Shown: piece after piece, positions 31,767-39,854 of the stretch
Position numbering within the stretch: position 1 is the stretch's first letter
How the letters are laid out: each line of letters opens with the position of its first letter
Translations under genes and position numbers: made by a program
The notes under the pieces: generated by a model
Seen by the model: the letters and a program-made list of their open reading frames with translations, nothing else
Told to the model about the DNA's origin: nothing
Database searches by the model: none
NCBI RefSeq assembly: GCF_003710085.1
Contig: NZ_CP033324.1
Location: 2,055,501-2,119,500, forward strand
From: Nocardioides pantholopis
GTDB lineage: Bacteria > Actinomycetota > Actinomycetes > Propionibacteriales > Nocardioidaceae
DNA: 64,000 nucleotides
Reading direction: 5' to 3'

Positions 31767-32347
31767 GGGTCCCGGCGGCGGAACCCGTTGGCCCGCACGC
31801 ACAGGTGGCCCTCGGGGTCGATCGGGTTGCCGCAGAACGGGCAGCTCGGCCGGCCGGCGTCGAGGACCTGCGCGCTGCGCTTGACGAAGGCGCGGGCCGC
31901 GCCGGGCGGCAGGCGCACCAGCATGACCTCCTCGGGCTCGGGCTCGACGAGGTCCTCGATGTCCTCGTCGAGCTGGTCCGGGGAGACCACGGCGGCCTCG
32001 GAGAACGGGAACACCTCGATCACGACGCGCTCGTCGGCCGGGTCCCACGACAGGGTCATGGTGCCGGCGCGGAACTCCTCGTCGATCGGCTGCTCGAGGG
32101 GCGCGGTGTCGTCGAGGGCCAGCGGCGCGACCGCCGGGATCACCGACTCGTGCTCCTCGCTCGCCATCACCTGGTCCAGGAGCTCCTCGACCCGCTCCGC
32201 GAGGGCGGCCACCTGCTGCTTCTCGACAGCCACGCTGACCAGCCGGGCGCCGCTGCGGGCCTGGAGGAAGAAGGCGCGCGATCCGGGAGGACCGACGGTC
32301 CCGGTGACGAAGCGTTCCGGCGGGTCGAAGCCGTGCACGAGGGGCAT
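31763..32347 (-). CDS. DUF3090 family protein
   Basis: A 194-residue conserved actinobacterial protein (VHGFDPPERFVTGTVGPPGS near the N-terminus). The C-terminus has a treble-clef-like Cys group CPFCGNPIDPEGHLC that could bind zinc. The middle contains an acidic stretch. Function unknown. It is coupled to the SCO1664-like gene by a 4-nt overlap and lies 10 nt after the phosphatase gene. Confidence 0.9.
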   Translation of the reverse strand: MPLVHGFDPPERFVTGTVGPPGSRAFFLQARSGARLVSVAVEKQQVAALAERVEELLDQVMASEEHESVIPAVAPLALDDTAPLEQPIDEEFRAGTMTLSWDPADERVVIEVFPFSEAAVVSPDQLDEDIEDLVEPEPEEVMLVRLPPGAARAFVKRSAQVLDAGRPSCPFCGNPIDPEGHLCVRANGFRRRDP

Positions 32348-32357
32348 GCCGTCCAGC

Positions 32358-33092
32358 CTATGTCCCGGCCGGCCCCGCGCCGCCGCCGACCACGCCGTCG
32401 GACCCCGCGGTGGACGGCTCGGCGGAGCGCGACCCGCGCCGGGCCTTCGCGGGCGGGGCCGACAGCCAGGACAGGTCGCCGGCGTGGGTGTTGGTGGCCA
32501 GCACGTAGGGGCGGGACTCGGTGTAGCGGATGATCGAGATCGAGGCGGGGTCGACGTTGATGCGCTGGAACAGGTCCAGGTGCATCCCCAGCGCGTCGGC
32601 GAGCACCGACTTGATGATGTCGCCGTGGCTGACCGCGCACCACACGGCGCCCGGCCCGTGGGCGGACTCCAGCTCGGCGTCCAGACGGCGTACGGCGGTC
32701 ACGGCGCGCGCCTGCATCGCCGGCAGCGACTCGCCCCCGGGGAACACGGCCGCCGAGGGCTGGGTCTGCACCACCTTCCAGAGCTTCTCCTTGGCCAGCT
32801 CCCCCAGCGAGCGGCCCTGCCACTCGCCGTAGTCGCACTCGGTAATGCCGCGCTCGGTGCGGAGCTCGGGGGCTTCCGACTGGGCCGCGAGCACCAGTCG
32901 CGCCGTCTGGCGGCAGCGCTCCAGGGGGCTGCTGACCACGCTCGCGAGCCGTACCCCGCCGAGCCGCTCCCCCGCCCGCGCCGCCTGGCCGCGGCCGATC
33001 GCGTCGAGCTTCACGCCGGGCGTGCGCCCGGCCAGGGTGCCGGAGGCGTTGGCGGTCGTCCGCCCGTGTCGCAGGAGGATCACCGTTGCCAT
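32358..33092 (-). CDS. Histidine phosphatase family protein (MSMEG_4193-like)
   Basis: A 244-residue phosphatase of the phosphoglycerate mutase superfamily. The N-terminal RHG motif is VILLRHGRTTANASGTLAGR with phosphohistidine His9, then VVSSPLERCRQTA, the acidic ITECDYGEWQGR and the second His in VSHGDIIKSVLADALGMH. It is the actinobacterial MSMEG_4193 subfamily, genetically linked to mshC. Substrate unknown. First gene of the phosphatase-DUF3090-SCO1664-mshC row. Its start is only 32 nt from that of the divergent corA. Confidence 0.9.
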   Translation of the reverse strand: MATVILLRHGRTTANASGTLAGRTPGVKLDAIGRGQAARAGERLGGVRLASVVSSPLERCRQTARLVLAAQSEAPELRTERGITECDYGEWQGRSLGELAKEKLWKVVQTQPSAAVFPGGESLPAMQARAVTAVRRLDAELESAHGPGAVWCAVSHGDIIKSVLADALGMHLDLFQRINVDPASISIIRYTESRPYVLATNTHAGDLSWLSAPPAKARRGSRSAEPSTAGSDGVVGGGAGPAGT

Positions 33093-33124
33093 GGCGGGGA
33101 GCGTATCCGGCGTACAGTCGGCGC
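33093..33124. promoter_or_regulatory. Compact bidirectional promoter with back-to-back -10 boxes
   Basis: The whole gap between two divergent start codons is 32 bp. It holds TACGCT on the minus strand (33100-33105, 7 nt from the phosphatase ATG) and TACAGT on the plus strand (33113-33118, 6 nt from the corA GTG). Each upstream promoter region therefore lies inside the other gene. Confidence 0.55.
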
Positions 33125-34105
33125 GTGATCGTGGAGAGCGCGCTCTATCGCGGGGGCGCCCGGGTGCCCGGGCAGGTCGACGTGACGCAGCTGGCCGAGG
33201 CGCGGGAGCGCGCCACCGGAGAGGGGTCCTTCGTCTGGGTGGGGCTGCACGAGCCCACGCCCGAGGAGATGGGCGCCGTGGCCCGTCAGTTCGACCTCCA
33301 TCCGCTGGCGGTGGAGGACGCGGTCAACGCCCACCAGCGCCCGAAGCTCGAGCACTACGGCGACGGGCTGTTCCTGGTCCTCAAGACGCTCTGGTACGTC
33401 GACCTCGAGGACGCCGTCGAGACCGGGGAGATCAACCTGTTCATCGGCCCGGGCTACATCGTCACGGTCCGCCACGGGGAGGGCAACGGCCTGCAGTCCG
33501 CCCGCGCCTACCTCGAGGGCGCCTCTGGCGTGCTCTCCCAGGGGACCTCGGCGGTCGTCTACGCGGTCTGCGACCTGGTCGTCGACGAGTACCAGCTGGT
33601 GGCCGCCTCCCTGGAGGAGGACGTGGACGAGGTCGAGCAGTCGGTCTTCTCGTCGCTGCGCACCCGCGACGCCGAGCGCATCTACACGCTCAAGCGCGAG
33701 ATCGCCGAGGTACGCCGCGCGGTGCTCCCGCTCCGGCTCCCGATCCAGAACTTCGCGGCCGGCCGGGTGGAGGGGATCCACGCGGAGAGCCAGCCGTTCT
33801 TCCGGGACGTCGCCGACCACCTGAGCCGGGTCGCGGAGACCATCGACAACCTCGACGGCCTGCTCTCCTCGGCCTTCGACGCCCACACCGCGCGGATCTC
33901 GGTGCAGCAGAACGACGACATGCGCACGATCTCGGCGTACGCCGCGCTGGTCGTGGTGCCGACGCTGATCGCCGGCGTCTACGGCATGAACTTCGAGCAC
34001 ATGCCCGAGCTGCACTGGACCTTCGGCTACCCGTTCGCACTGACGCTGATGGTCACGTCCTCGGTGGCGCTGTGGGTGCTGTTCAAGCGCTCCAAGTGGC
34101 TGTGA
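33125..34105 (+). CDS. corA: CorA-family magnesium/cobalt transporter
   Basis: A 326-residue divalent-cation channel. The large cytosolic N-terminal domain (FVWVGLHEPTPEEM, HPLAVEDAVNAHQRPKLEHYG) is followed by long helices and two C-terminal membrane spans. The signature YGMNFEHMPELHW at the end of the first span is the CorA selectivity motif (GMN). The positively charged tail KRSKW is typical. I take the GTG at 33125 because it lies 6 nt after TACAGT; a start at 33086 would overlap the divergent phosphatase gene. Convergent with uppP. Confidence 0.95.
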   Translation: MIVESALYRGGARVPGQVDVTQLAEARERATGEGSFVWVGLHEPTPEEMGAVARQFDLHPLAVEDAVNAHQRPKLEHYGDGLFLVLKTLWYVDLEDAVETGEINLFIGPGYIVTVRHGEGNGLQSARAYLEGASGVLSQGTSAVVYAVCDLVVDEYQLVAASLEEDVDEVEQSVFSSLRTRDAERIYTLKREIAEVRRAVLPLRLPIQNFAAGRVEGIHAESQPFFRDVADHLSRVAETIDNLDGLLSSAFDAHTARISVQQNDDMRTISAYAALVVVPTLIAGVYGMNFEHMPELHWTFGYPFALTLMVTSSVALWVLFKRSKWL

Positions 34106-34111
34106 CCCGGC

Positions 34112-34936
34112 TCAGGCGGCGAGCACGCCGGTCCCGACGAGGACCAGCGTGAGCGTGCCGAGCCCGATGCGGTAGAGCACGAACGGCGCGTAGGAGCGGG
34201 TGGAGACGTAGCGCAGCAGCCACGCGATCGCGGCGTACCCGACGACGAAGGAGACGACGGTCGCGACGATCGTGGGCGTCCAGCCGTACGGGTTGTCGCC
34301 GCCGGGGATCTCCTTGAGCTCGAAGAGGCCCGCGCCGACCACTGCCGGGATCGCGAGCAGGAACGCGTACCGGGTCGCGGCCTCCCGCTCGTAGCCGAGG
34401 AACCGGCCCATCGAGATCGTCGCCCCGGAGCGGGAGACCCCCGGGATCAGGGCGCAGGCCTGGGCCAGCCCCATCAGGACGGCGTCGCGCAGCGTGATCT
34501 GCCGGATCTGCTTGCTGTTGCTGCTGATCCGGTCGGCGACGCCGAGCACGATGCCGAGCACGATCAGCGTCGTCCCGATGATCCACAGGCTGCGGAAGTC
34601 CGACTCGATGACGTCCTTGAGCGCGACCCCGAGCAGCACGATCGGCAGCGAGCCGATGATGATGAACCAGCCCATCCGGGCGTCGAGGTGGCCGCGGTAC
34701 TCGGGCCGGAACAGCGAGCGCAGCCAGGTCGAGCCGATCCGCCAGATGTCGTGGCGGAAGTAGATCAGCACGGCCAGCTCGGTGCCGATCTGGATCACCG
34801 CGGTGAAGGCCGCGCCGGGGTCCCCCCACCCGAACATCTCGGGGAGGATCCGCAGGTGGGCGCTGCTGGAGATCGGCAGGAACTCGGTCAGCCCCTGGAT
34901 CGTCCCGAGAATGACTGCCTGAAGGAGTTCCCACAC
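34112..34936 (-). CDS. uppP: Undecaprenyl-diphosphatase UppP (BacA)
   Basis: Recycles undecaprenyl pyrophosphate in the membrane, needed for peptidoglycan synthesis and bacitracin tolerance. The 274-residue protein has eight predicted hydrophobic spans and both family motifs: ILGTIQGLTEFLPISSSAHL (with the catalytic Glu) and PGVSRSGATISMG (with the Arg). Start GTG at 34936 (VWELLQAVILG), 8 nt after a TAGGAT box at 34945-34950. It is divergent from an aldo/keto reductase gene with a 74-bp gap. Confidence 0.96.
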   Translation of the reverse strand: MWELLQAVILGTIQGLTEFLPISSSAHLRILPEMFGWGDPGAAFTAVIQIGTELAVLIYFRHDIWRIGSTWLRSLFRPEYRGHLDARMGWFIIIGSLPIVLLGVALKDVIESDFRSLWIIGTTLIVLGIVLGVADRISSNSKQIRQITLRDAVLMGLAQACALIPGVSRSGATISMGRFLGYEREAATRYAFLLAIPAVVGAGLFELKEIPGGDNPYGWTPTIVATVVSFVVGYAAIAWLLRYVSTRSYAPFVLYRIGLGTLTLVLVGTGVLAA

Positions 34937-34998
34937 GGGGCCGCATCCTATGCGTGCCCGCTGGGCGAGCCGCTCGCGGCTCGCGACACGCCGCCCAC

Positions 34999-35004
34999 TA
35001 CCGT
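34999..35004 (+). promoter_or_regulatory. Candidate -10 box for the aldo/keto reductase gene
   Basis: TACCGT, 6 nt before the ATG at 35011, supporting that start over an upstream in-frame one at 34954. Confidence 0.45.
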
Positions 35005-35010
35005 CGTGCC

Positions 35011-35955
35011 ATGCAGACGAGGGCCCTGGGGCGGACGGGGCTCCAGGTGTCGCGCCTGGGCCTGGGCACGATGACGTGGGGACGCGCCACCGACGAGCAC
35101 GAGGCACGCGACCAGCTGATCGCGTTCGCCGAGGCCGGCGGGACGCTGGTCGACACCGCGGCCAGCTACGGCGACGGCGCCTCCGAGGAGCTGATCGGCT
35201 CGCTGATCGGCGACGTGGTGGCCCGCGACGAGATCGTGCTGGCCACCAAGGCGGGCCTGGTACGCCGCGGCGACGGCCGCCGCGTGGACACCTCCCGGGG
35301 GCACCTGATCCCGACCCTGGACCGCTCGCTGCGCCGGCTCGGCGTCGACCACGTCGACCTCTGGCAGGTCCACGTGTGGTCCGACCGGACGCCGCTGGAG
35401 GAGACGCTGAGCGCCCTGGACCTCGCCGTCAGCTCCGGGCGCGCGTCGTACGTCGGAATCTCCAACTACGCCGGCTGGCAGACCGCCCAGGCCGCCACCT
35501 GGCAGCGCGCGGTGCCGGGCCGCACTCCCCTGGCGTCCACGCAGGTGCAGTACAACCTGCTCGAGCGTGCGGTCGAGACCGAGGTCGTCCCGGCCGCGCA
35601 GGCCCTCGGGCTGGGCGTGCTGCCCTGGTCTCCGCTCGCGGGCGGCGTGCTCACCGGCAAGTACCGCACCGGCACGCCCGGGGACTCCCGGGCGGCCGAC
35701 CCGGCCTGGACGGCCCGGGTGGACTCCTACCTCGACGAGGACGGCCGTGGGATCGTGGAGGCCGTGGCGCGCGCCGCGGACGGACTCGGCTGGTCCCCCC
35801 TCGAGGTGGCCCTGACCTGGGTCCGCGACCGGCCCGGCGTCACGGCTCCGATCGTGGGCGCGCGGACTGCCACGCAGCTGCGCGCCGCGCTGGGGGTCGA
35901 GCAGCTGGAGCTGCCGCCGGAGATCGTGGCGGCACTCGACGACGTCAGCGACTGA
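35011..35955 (+). CDS. Aldo/keto reductase
   Basis: A 314-residue NADPH-dependent TIM-barrel oxidoreductase. Catalytic tetrad residues are visible: Asp in GGTLVDTAASYGDG, Tyr of the same block, Lys in IVLATKAGL and His in VDLWQVHVW. The C-terminal coenzyme block is TAPIVGARTATQLRAAL. It belongs to the AKR11/YajO-like group; the natural substrate is not evident. The next gene starts 18 nt downstream and may be cotranscribed. Confidence 0.92.
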   Translation: MQTRALGRTGLQVSRLGLGTMTWGRATDEHEARDQLIAFAEAGGTLVDTAASYGDGASEELIGSLIGDVVARDEIVLATKAGLVRRGDGRRVDTSRGHLIPTLDRSLRRLGVDHVDLWQVHVWSDRTPLEETLSALDLAVSSGRASYVGISNYAGWQTAQAATWQRAVPGRTPLASTQVQYNLLERAVETEVVPAAQALGLGVLPWSPLAGGVLTGKYRTGTPGDSRAADPAWTARVDSYLDEDGRGIVEAVARAADGLGWSPLEVALTWVRDRPGVTAPIVGARTATQLRAALGVEQLELPPEIVAALDDVSD

Positions 35956-35973
35956 GCACCGAAGGGAGACAGC

Positions 35974-36192
35974 GTGTCCCGCGCCTATCGCCGCCCCCCG
36001 CGTCCCGGGGTGGAGTGGGAGTTCGACAAGGTCACGTTCGACCGTGACTTCAGCCGCAACGTGGTGACCCGACTGCTCGTGGAGCGCGCCGAGCACGGCG
36101 GCTGGGAGCTGGACCGGGTCCGGATCGGCTCCGACGGGGTGCGACGGGTCGTCCTGCGGCGCAAGATCATCCGCGCCGTCCGGACCGCCTGA
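35974..36192 (+). CDS. DUF5703 family small protein
   Basis: A 72-residue basic protein, conserved in actinobacteria and of unknown function. It contains VEWEFDKVTFDRDFSRNVVT and GGWELDRVRIGSDGVRRVVLRRK, a pattern of alternating strands with many Arg. GTG start at 35974 with AAGGGAG 4-9 nt upstream. It follows the aldo/keto reductase and ends 4 nt before hairpin element G. Confidence 0.8.
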   Translation: MSRAYRRPPRPGVEWEFDKVTFDRDFSRNVVTRLLVERAEHGGWELDRVRIGSDGVRRVVLRRKIIRAVRTA

Positions 36193-36195
36193 CCC

Positions 36196-36260
36196 CTGCC
36201 GTTTGGTGACAAACGGCAGAGATCCGGCCGGTCTGGCTGCCGTTGGTCATCAAACGGCAA
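36196..36260. repeat. Paired-hairpin element, copy G
   Basis: Arm 1 ctgccgtttg-gtga-caaacggcag is a perfect 10-bp stem (centre 36207.5). Arm 2 tgccgttgg-tcat-caaacggca has one mismatch (centre 36248.5). The distance is again 41 bp and the spacer contains gatccggcc. It lies between convergent genes. Confidence 0.9.
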
Positions 36261-36282
36261 CCCGACCCGGCCCGCGCGGCCC

Positions 36283-37635
36283 TCAGACCTCGCCGAGGAA
36301 CCGGTCGAAGACCCGGGCCCCGAACTCCAGGGCGTCGACGGGGACCCGCTCGTCCACCCCGTGGAAGAGCGCTGTGAAGTCCAGGTCGCTCGGCAGCCGC
36401 AGCGGCGCGAAGCCGTAGGAGCGCATCCCGAGCTTGCGGAAGTGCTTGGCGTCGGTGCCGCCGCTCATCGTGTACGGCGCGACCAATGCCTCGTCGTCCT
36501 CGGCCAGGATCGAGCGGGTCATCGCCGCCACCAGGTCCCCGTCGTACGGCGTCTCCCACGGCTGCTGGTGGCTGAGGAACTCCATCTCCACCCCGTCGCC
36601 CATGAGCTCGCGCAGCGTGTCGAAGAACTCCTCCTCGTAGCCGGGGAGGAACCGCCCGTCGATGTGCGCGGTGGCCTCGGTCGGGATCACGTTGACCTTG
36701 TAGCCGCCGGACAGCATCGTCGGGTTGGCGCTGTTGCTGATCACGGCGCCGAGCATCCGGGTGGCGCCGCCGAACTCCTCGACCAGGGAGCGCGCGTTCT
36801 CCGGGGTGGCCTCCACCCCGGCCAGCTCGCCGACGGTGGCGAGGAGGACCTCCATCGTGGGGGTGAGCCGCACCGGCCAGCGGTGCGCACCGATCCGGGC
36901 GACCGCGCTGGCCAGGCGGGTCACGGCGTTGTCGTCGTTGATCATCGAGCCGTGCCCGGCGCGGCCGCGGGCGGTGAGCCGCATCCACGCCATGCCCTTC
37001 TCGGCGGCCTCGACGAGGTAGACCCGGCGCCCCCGCACGGTGGTGCTGAAGCCGCCGACCTCGCCGACGGCCTCGGTCACGCCCTCGAACTCCTCGGGGT
37101 GCTCCTCGACGAGGACCTGGGCGCCCTGGTGGCCACCGGCCTCCTCGTCGGCGGTGAAGCACAGAACCACCGGCCGCTCCGGAGCCTGTCCCGCGCGCTG
37201 GCGGGCCCGGACGACCGAGAGGAGCATCGCGTCGAAGTCCTTCATGTCGACCGCCCCGCGCCCCCACACGTAGCCGTCCTGGACCTCGCCGGAGAACGGG
37301 TCGACCTGCCAGTCCTCGGCGGCGGCCGGCACCACGTCGAGGTGCCCGTGCAGCAGCAGGGCGTCGTGGCGGGCGTGCGGTCCGGTGCCCGAGCCGCCCC
37401 AGTGGGCGACGACCGACGTGCGCCCGGGCGCCGACTCGTAGAGGCGGGGCTCGATCCCGACCTCGGCGAGCAGCCCGGCGACGTACTCCGCCGCCTTGCG
37501 CTCCCCCGGTCCCTCGGCGTCGCCGTAGTTCGAGGTGTCGAAGCGGATCAGGTCGCGGCACACCTCCACGACCTCGGCGGCCGGGTCGTACGCCGGCGTG
37601 GGGCGGGGGTCCTGGGGCTGGGGCTGGTCCGGCAT
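36283..37635 (-). CDS. M20/M25/M40 family metallopeptidase
   Basis: A 450-residue dizinc hydrolase of the ArgE/DapE/CPG2 family. Metal and catalytic residues are in LLHGHLDVVPA, WGRGAVDMKDFDAML, CFTADEEAGGHQGAQ (Glu-Glu pair) and the C-terminal GGTDAKHFRKLG. A central lid/dimerisation domain lies at residues about 195-330. Probably a dipeptidase or amino-acid deacylase; specificity unknown. Monocistronic by position, with element G after its stop and the tRNA-Leu gene upstream. Confidence 0.92.
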   Translation of the reverse strand: MPDQPQPQDPRPTPAYDPAAEVVEVCRDLIRFDTSNYGDAEGPGERKAAEYVAGLLAEVGIEPRLYESAPGRTSVVAHWGGSGTGPHARHDALLLHGHLDVVPAAAEDWQVDPFSGEVQDGYVWGRGAVDMKDFDAMLLSVVRARQRAGQAPERPVVLCFTADEEAGGHQGAQVLVEEHPEEFEGVTEAVGEVGGFSTTVRGRRVYLVEAAEKGMAWMRLTARGRAGHGSMINDDNAVTRLASAVARIGAHRWPVRLTPTMEVLLATVGELAGVEATPENARSLVEEFGGATRMLGAVISNSANPTMLSGGYKVNVIPTEATAHIDGRFLPGYEEEFFDTLRELMGDGVEMEFLSHQQPWETPYDGDLVAAMTRSILAEDDEALVAPYTMSGGTDAKHFRKLGMRSYGFAPLRLPSDLDFTALFHGVDERVPVDALEFGARVFDRFLGEV

Positions 37636-37712
37636 GCGACCAGCATGCCATCAGTCGGTGGGGGGCCGATGCGGCGATCCGGGCGCGGCCTTGCTACTGT
37701 TCCACCGCACTC

Positions 37713-37798
37713 GTCCGGGTGGCGGAATTGGCAGACGCGCTAGCTTGAGGTGCTAGTGCCCGTATTAGGGCGTGGGGGTTCAAGTCCCCCCTCGGACA
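37713..37798 (+). tRNA. tRNA-Leu (anticodon GAG)
   Basis: An 86-nt class II tRNA with a long variable arm. Acceptor strands GTCCGGG and CTCGGAC pair with one G-T wobble. The anticodon stem ctagc/gctag encloses the loop ttgaggt, giving GAG, which reads CUC and CUU codons. The T-arm gggggttcaagtccccc is intact. CCA is not encoded. The variable arm tgcccgtattagggcg is typical for leucine. Confidence 0.95.
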
Positions 37799-37802
37799 CT
37801 GG

Positions 37803-37830
37803 AAAGGCCCCGGCTCCACGGGGCCTTTTC
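37803..37830 (+). terminator. Rho-independent terminator after tRNA-Leu
   Basis: Stem aaaggcccc (37803-37811) and ggggccttt (37820-37828) with a short loop and a T-rich end, 5 nt after the tRNA. Confidence 0.85.
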
Positions 37831-37854
37831 TTCATTTCGGCCCCGCTCAGGGGC

Positions 37855-38586
37855 TCAGGTCAGGGCGTCCCCGGCGTCGGCGGCCAGGATGATGCCCACG
37901 ATCGTGAGCACCCAGTAGACGGCGCCGCCGCTGTGGTCCAGCATCCAGGTCGAGAGCCGGGCCAGTGGGCGCTGGAGGACCCCGGCGAACGCCAGCCGCA
38001 GGCCGAGCAGCACGCCGGCCGGCGCGACCATGACGAGGCAGTAGCCGACGACCACGACCACCTGCTCCACGGGCGTCAGCCCGGCGGCGGTGATCAGTGC
38101 CGCCGCCGCGAAGAACGGCACCATCGAGGCGACCTCGATGCCGGCCGCCAGGAGGGCGACGCCGACCACCACCCGGTAGCGCCCGGACGCCGCCCGCTCG
38201 TCGGCCGCGCCCTGCAGCCGACCGTGCCACCGTTCCAGGCGTTCACGCCCGTCCCCCGCTCCCGACCCGCCGCGTCCGAACCACCGCCGGGGGTCGCCGA
38301 AGACTCCGACGGCGAACAGCGTGAGGCCGACGCCGAGCTCGATCTGTCGGACCCACCGCCACGAGCCCAGCTCGGCACCCCAGGAGGTCACCCAGGACGC
38401 CCCGCTGACCAGCAGCACCCCGACCACGGCGTACGCCGCGGCGATGGTCAGGAGGTAGACGACGTAGGAGCCCACGTGGACCCGCGGCACCAGGAGCATG
38501 AGCAGCGGGAGTACCAGGGTCCCGATGCTGGTGCTGTCGACGAGCGCCAGCACCCCGAGCGCTCCGAGCAGTGCGCCACCCGTCAC
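37855..38586 (-). CDS. GAP family integral membrane protein (Sap-like)
   Basis: A 243-residue membrane protein with about six hydrophobic segments: an opening ALLGALGVLALVDSTSIGTL, then VLPLLMLLVPRVHVGSYVVY and YRVVVGVALLAAGIEVASMV. A basic soluble loop with GDPRRWFGRGG lies in the middle. It matches the GAP (sulfolipid-1-addressing-like) family found next to lipid-export genes in mycobacteria. Transport role is inferred. Start GTG 38586 with GGGAGG 5 nt upstream. Cotranscription with anything else is not evident. Confidence 0.75.
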   Translation of the reverse strand: MTGGALLGALGVLALVDSTSIGTLVLPLLMLLVPRVHVGSYVVYLLTIAAAYAVVGVLLVSGASWVTSWGAELGSWRWVRQIELGVGLTLFAVGVFGDPRRWFGRGGSGAGDGRERLERWHGRLQGAADERAASGRYRVVVGVALLAAGIEVASMVPFFAAAALITAAGLTPVEQVVVVVGYCLVMVAPAGVLLGLRLAFAGVLQRPLARLSTWMLDHSGGAVYWVLTIVGIILAADAGDALT

Positions 38587-38975
38587 TGGCCCTCCCTCAC
38601 CGGCGGTCAGCCGAATGCGGACGATAAATGGGCCCCTCCGGAAAAGACAAGCAATTCCACGAATCCATGTCACGTTGAATTGGAAGTCACCGCCGGCATT
38701 CGCGATCCTCACCTCAACGGGTGTAGCCGGCCGCCCGGCAACCCTCCTACATCACGCGATCCACCGCACGATGACCGCCGCGAGCCGGGGGGCGCCGGCA
38801 CCCCGGAGCGAGGTGCTCGGGGGCGCGACGAAGTCCAAAATTCAATCGCAAAAAATTCTGCCCGCGGTACACCCGAAAATGTGAAGAGGACGTAGCATTC
38901 GACGCGAAGAGCTTCTCCGCCTTCCGAATCGGGGCGGGTCGTCGGGGAAGTAGTGCTGAATTCCCGGGAGGGAAC
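38587..38975. promoter_or_regulatory. Intergenic region with divergent promoters, lower GC than its surroundings
   Basis: A 389-nt gap between the GAP gene and the MerR gene. Visibly richer in A and T than the rest, for example around 38836-38886. Candidate minus-strand promoter: -35 TTGTCT (38645-38650), 18-nt spacer, -10 TATCGT (38621-38626, read from the complement). For the MerR gene a TAGCAT box (38892-38897) and the ribosome binding site GGGAGGG just before 38976 can be seen. No gene was found in it. Confidence 0.4.
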
Positions 38976-39854
38976 ATGCCCGACCACTTCATTCCGCCCA
39001 GCTCCGCCTGGGGGGCGGCCGGCGCTGCGCCCCTCGACCGACGCGCGAACGGGCCAGGGGCCGAGGGGCCGCCCGCCGAACCGACGAACGGGACCCGCCC
39101 GGACCGCCCGGCCGTCAGCAGACGATCAGCCCCGGAGACGCCGCCGGCGCCGGAGGACCCGTTCGCGCAGTACTCCATCCACCAGCTGGCTGCGGCCACC
39201 CATCTCTCGGTGCGCACCATCCGTGCCTACCAGACGCGCGGGCTGCTCGCGCCGCCGAGACGGCAGGGTCGTCGGGTCGTCTACGGCCGCCGCCACCTCG
39301 ACCGCCTGGAGAAGATCAAGACGCTCCAGCGCGAGGGGTACAACCTGGCTGCGATCGCTGCCCACTTCCTCCCCTCGCGCGTCACGATGCAGAACCAGGC
39401 GGCCCTCCGCCTGCTGCGGCGATCGGCCGCCGAGCACCCGGTGGTCGTCGCCAACCTGCTCAAGCACGGGGTCGTCGTCATCACGCAGAGCGGGAACATC
39501 GAGATCGCCGAGGAGTCACCGGTCCTGGCGGCCTTCGAGCTCAAGCACCTCGGGTTCGAGGTCTCCGACTGCGTCTGTGTGCTCGCCGAGGTGATCGACG
39601 CCTTCGTGACGGCCATGCCCGGAGTGCTGAAGAGCCTCGATCAGACAGCGCGGGGCCCGGGACTGCTCGCGCTGGCCATGGACGGCCACGACGGCGACCC
39701 GCGCGCGACCGAGGTCTCCGCACGCGTGCTGACCGAAGCCTTCCGCGTCTCGCTGCTGGCCTGCGCCGTGCCGCGGCCCGGCGGGTCCGAGGAGTCCGTC
39801 GAGCCCGGTGAAGCAGCAGCGGACGAGAGCCAGCCGGTCAGGTCCCTGCCGTGA
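38976..39854 (+). CDS. MerR-family transcriptional regulator
   Basis: A 292-residue regulator. Residues 1-63 are a Pro/Ala-rich disordered extension. Residues about 64-135 are a MerR winged helix: YSIHQLAAATHLSVRTIRAY, then RTIRAYQTRGLLAPPRRQGR and RRHLDRLEKIKTLQREGYNLAA. The C-terminal 150 residues are a helical effector region without the metal-binding Cys pattern of MerR or SoxR, so an organic ligand is more likely. It is the only regulator beside the biosynthetic operon and overlaps the exporter gene tail to tail by 17 nt, so it may control the operon promoter near 52.5 kb (inference). Confidence 0.85.
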   Translation: MPDHFIPPSSAWGAAGAAPLDRRANGPGAEGPPAEPTNGTRPDRPAVSRRSAPETPPAPEDPFAQYSIHQLAAATHLSVRTIRAYQTRGLLAPPRRQGRRVVYGRRHLDRLEKIKTLQREGYNLAAIAAHFLPSRVTMQNQAALRLLRRSAAEHPVVVANLLKHGVVVITQSGNIEIAEESPVLAAFELKHLGFEVSDCVCVLAEVIDAFVTAMPGVLKSLDQTARGPGLLALAMDGHDGDPRATEVSARVLTEAFRVSLLACAVPRPGGSEESVEPGEAAADESQPVRSLP

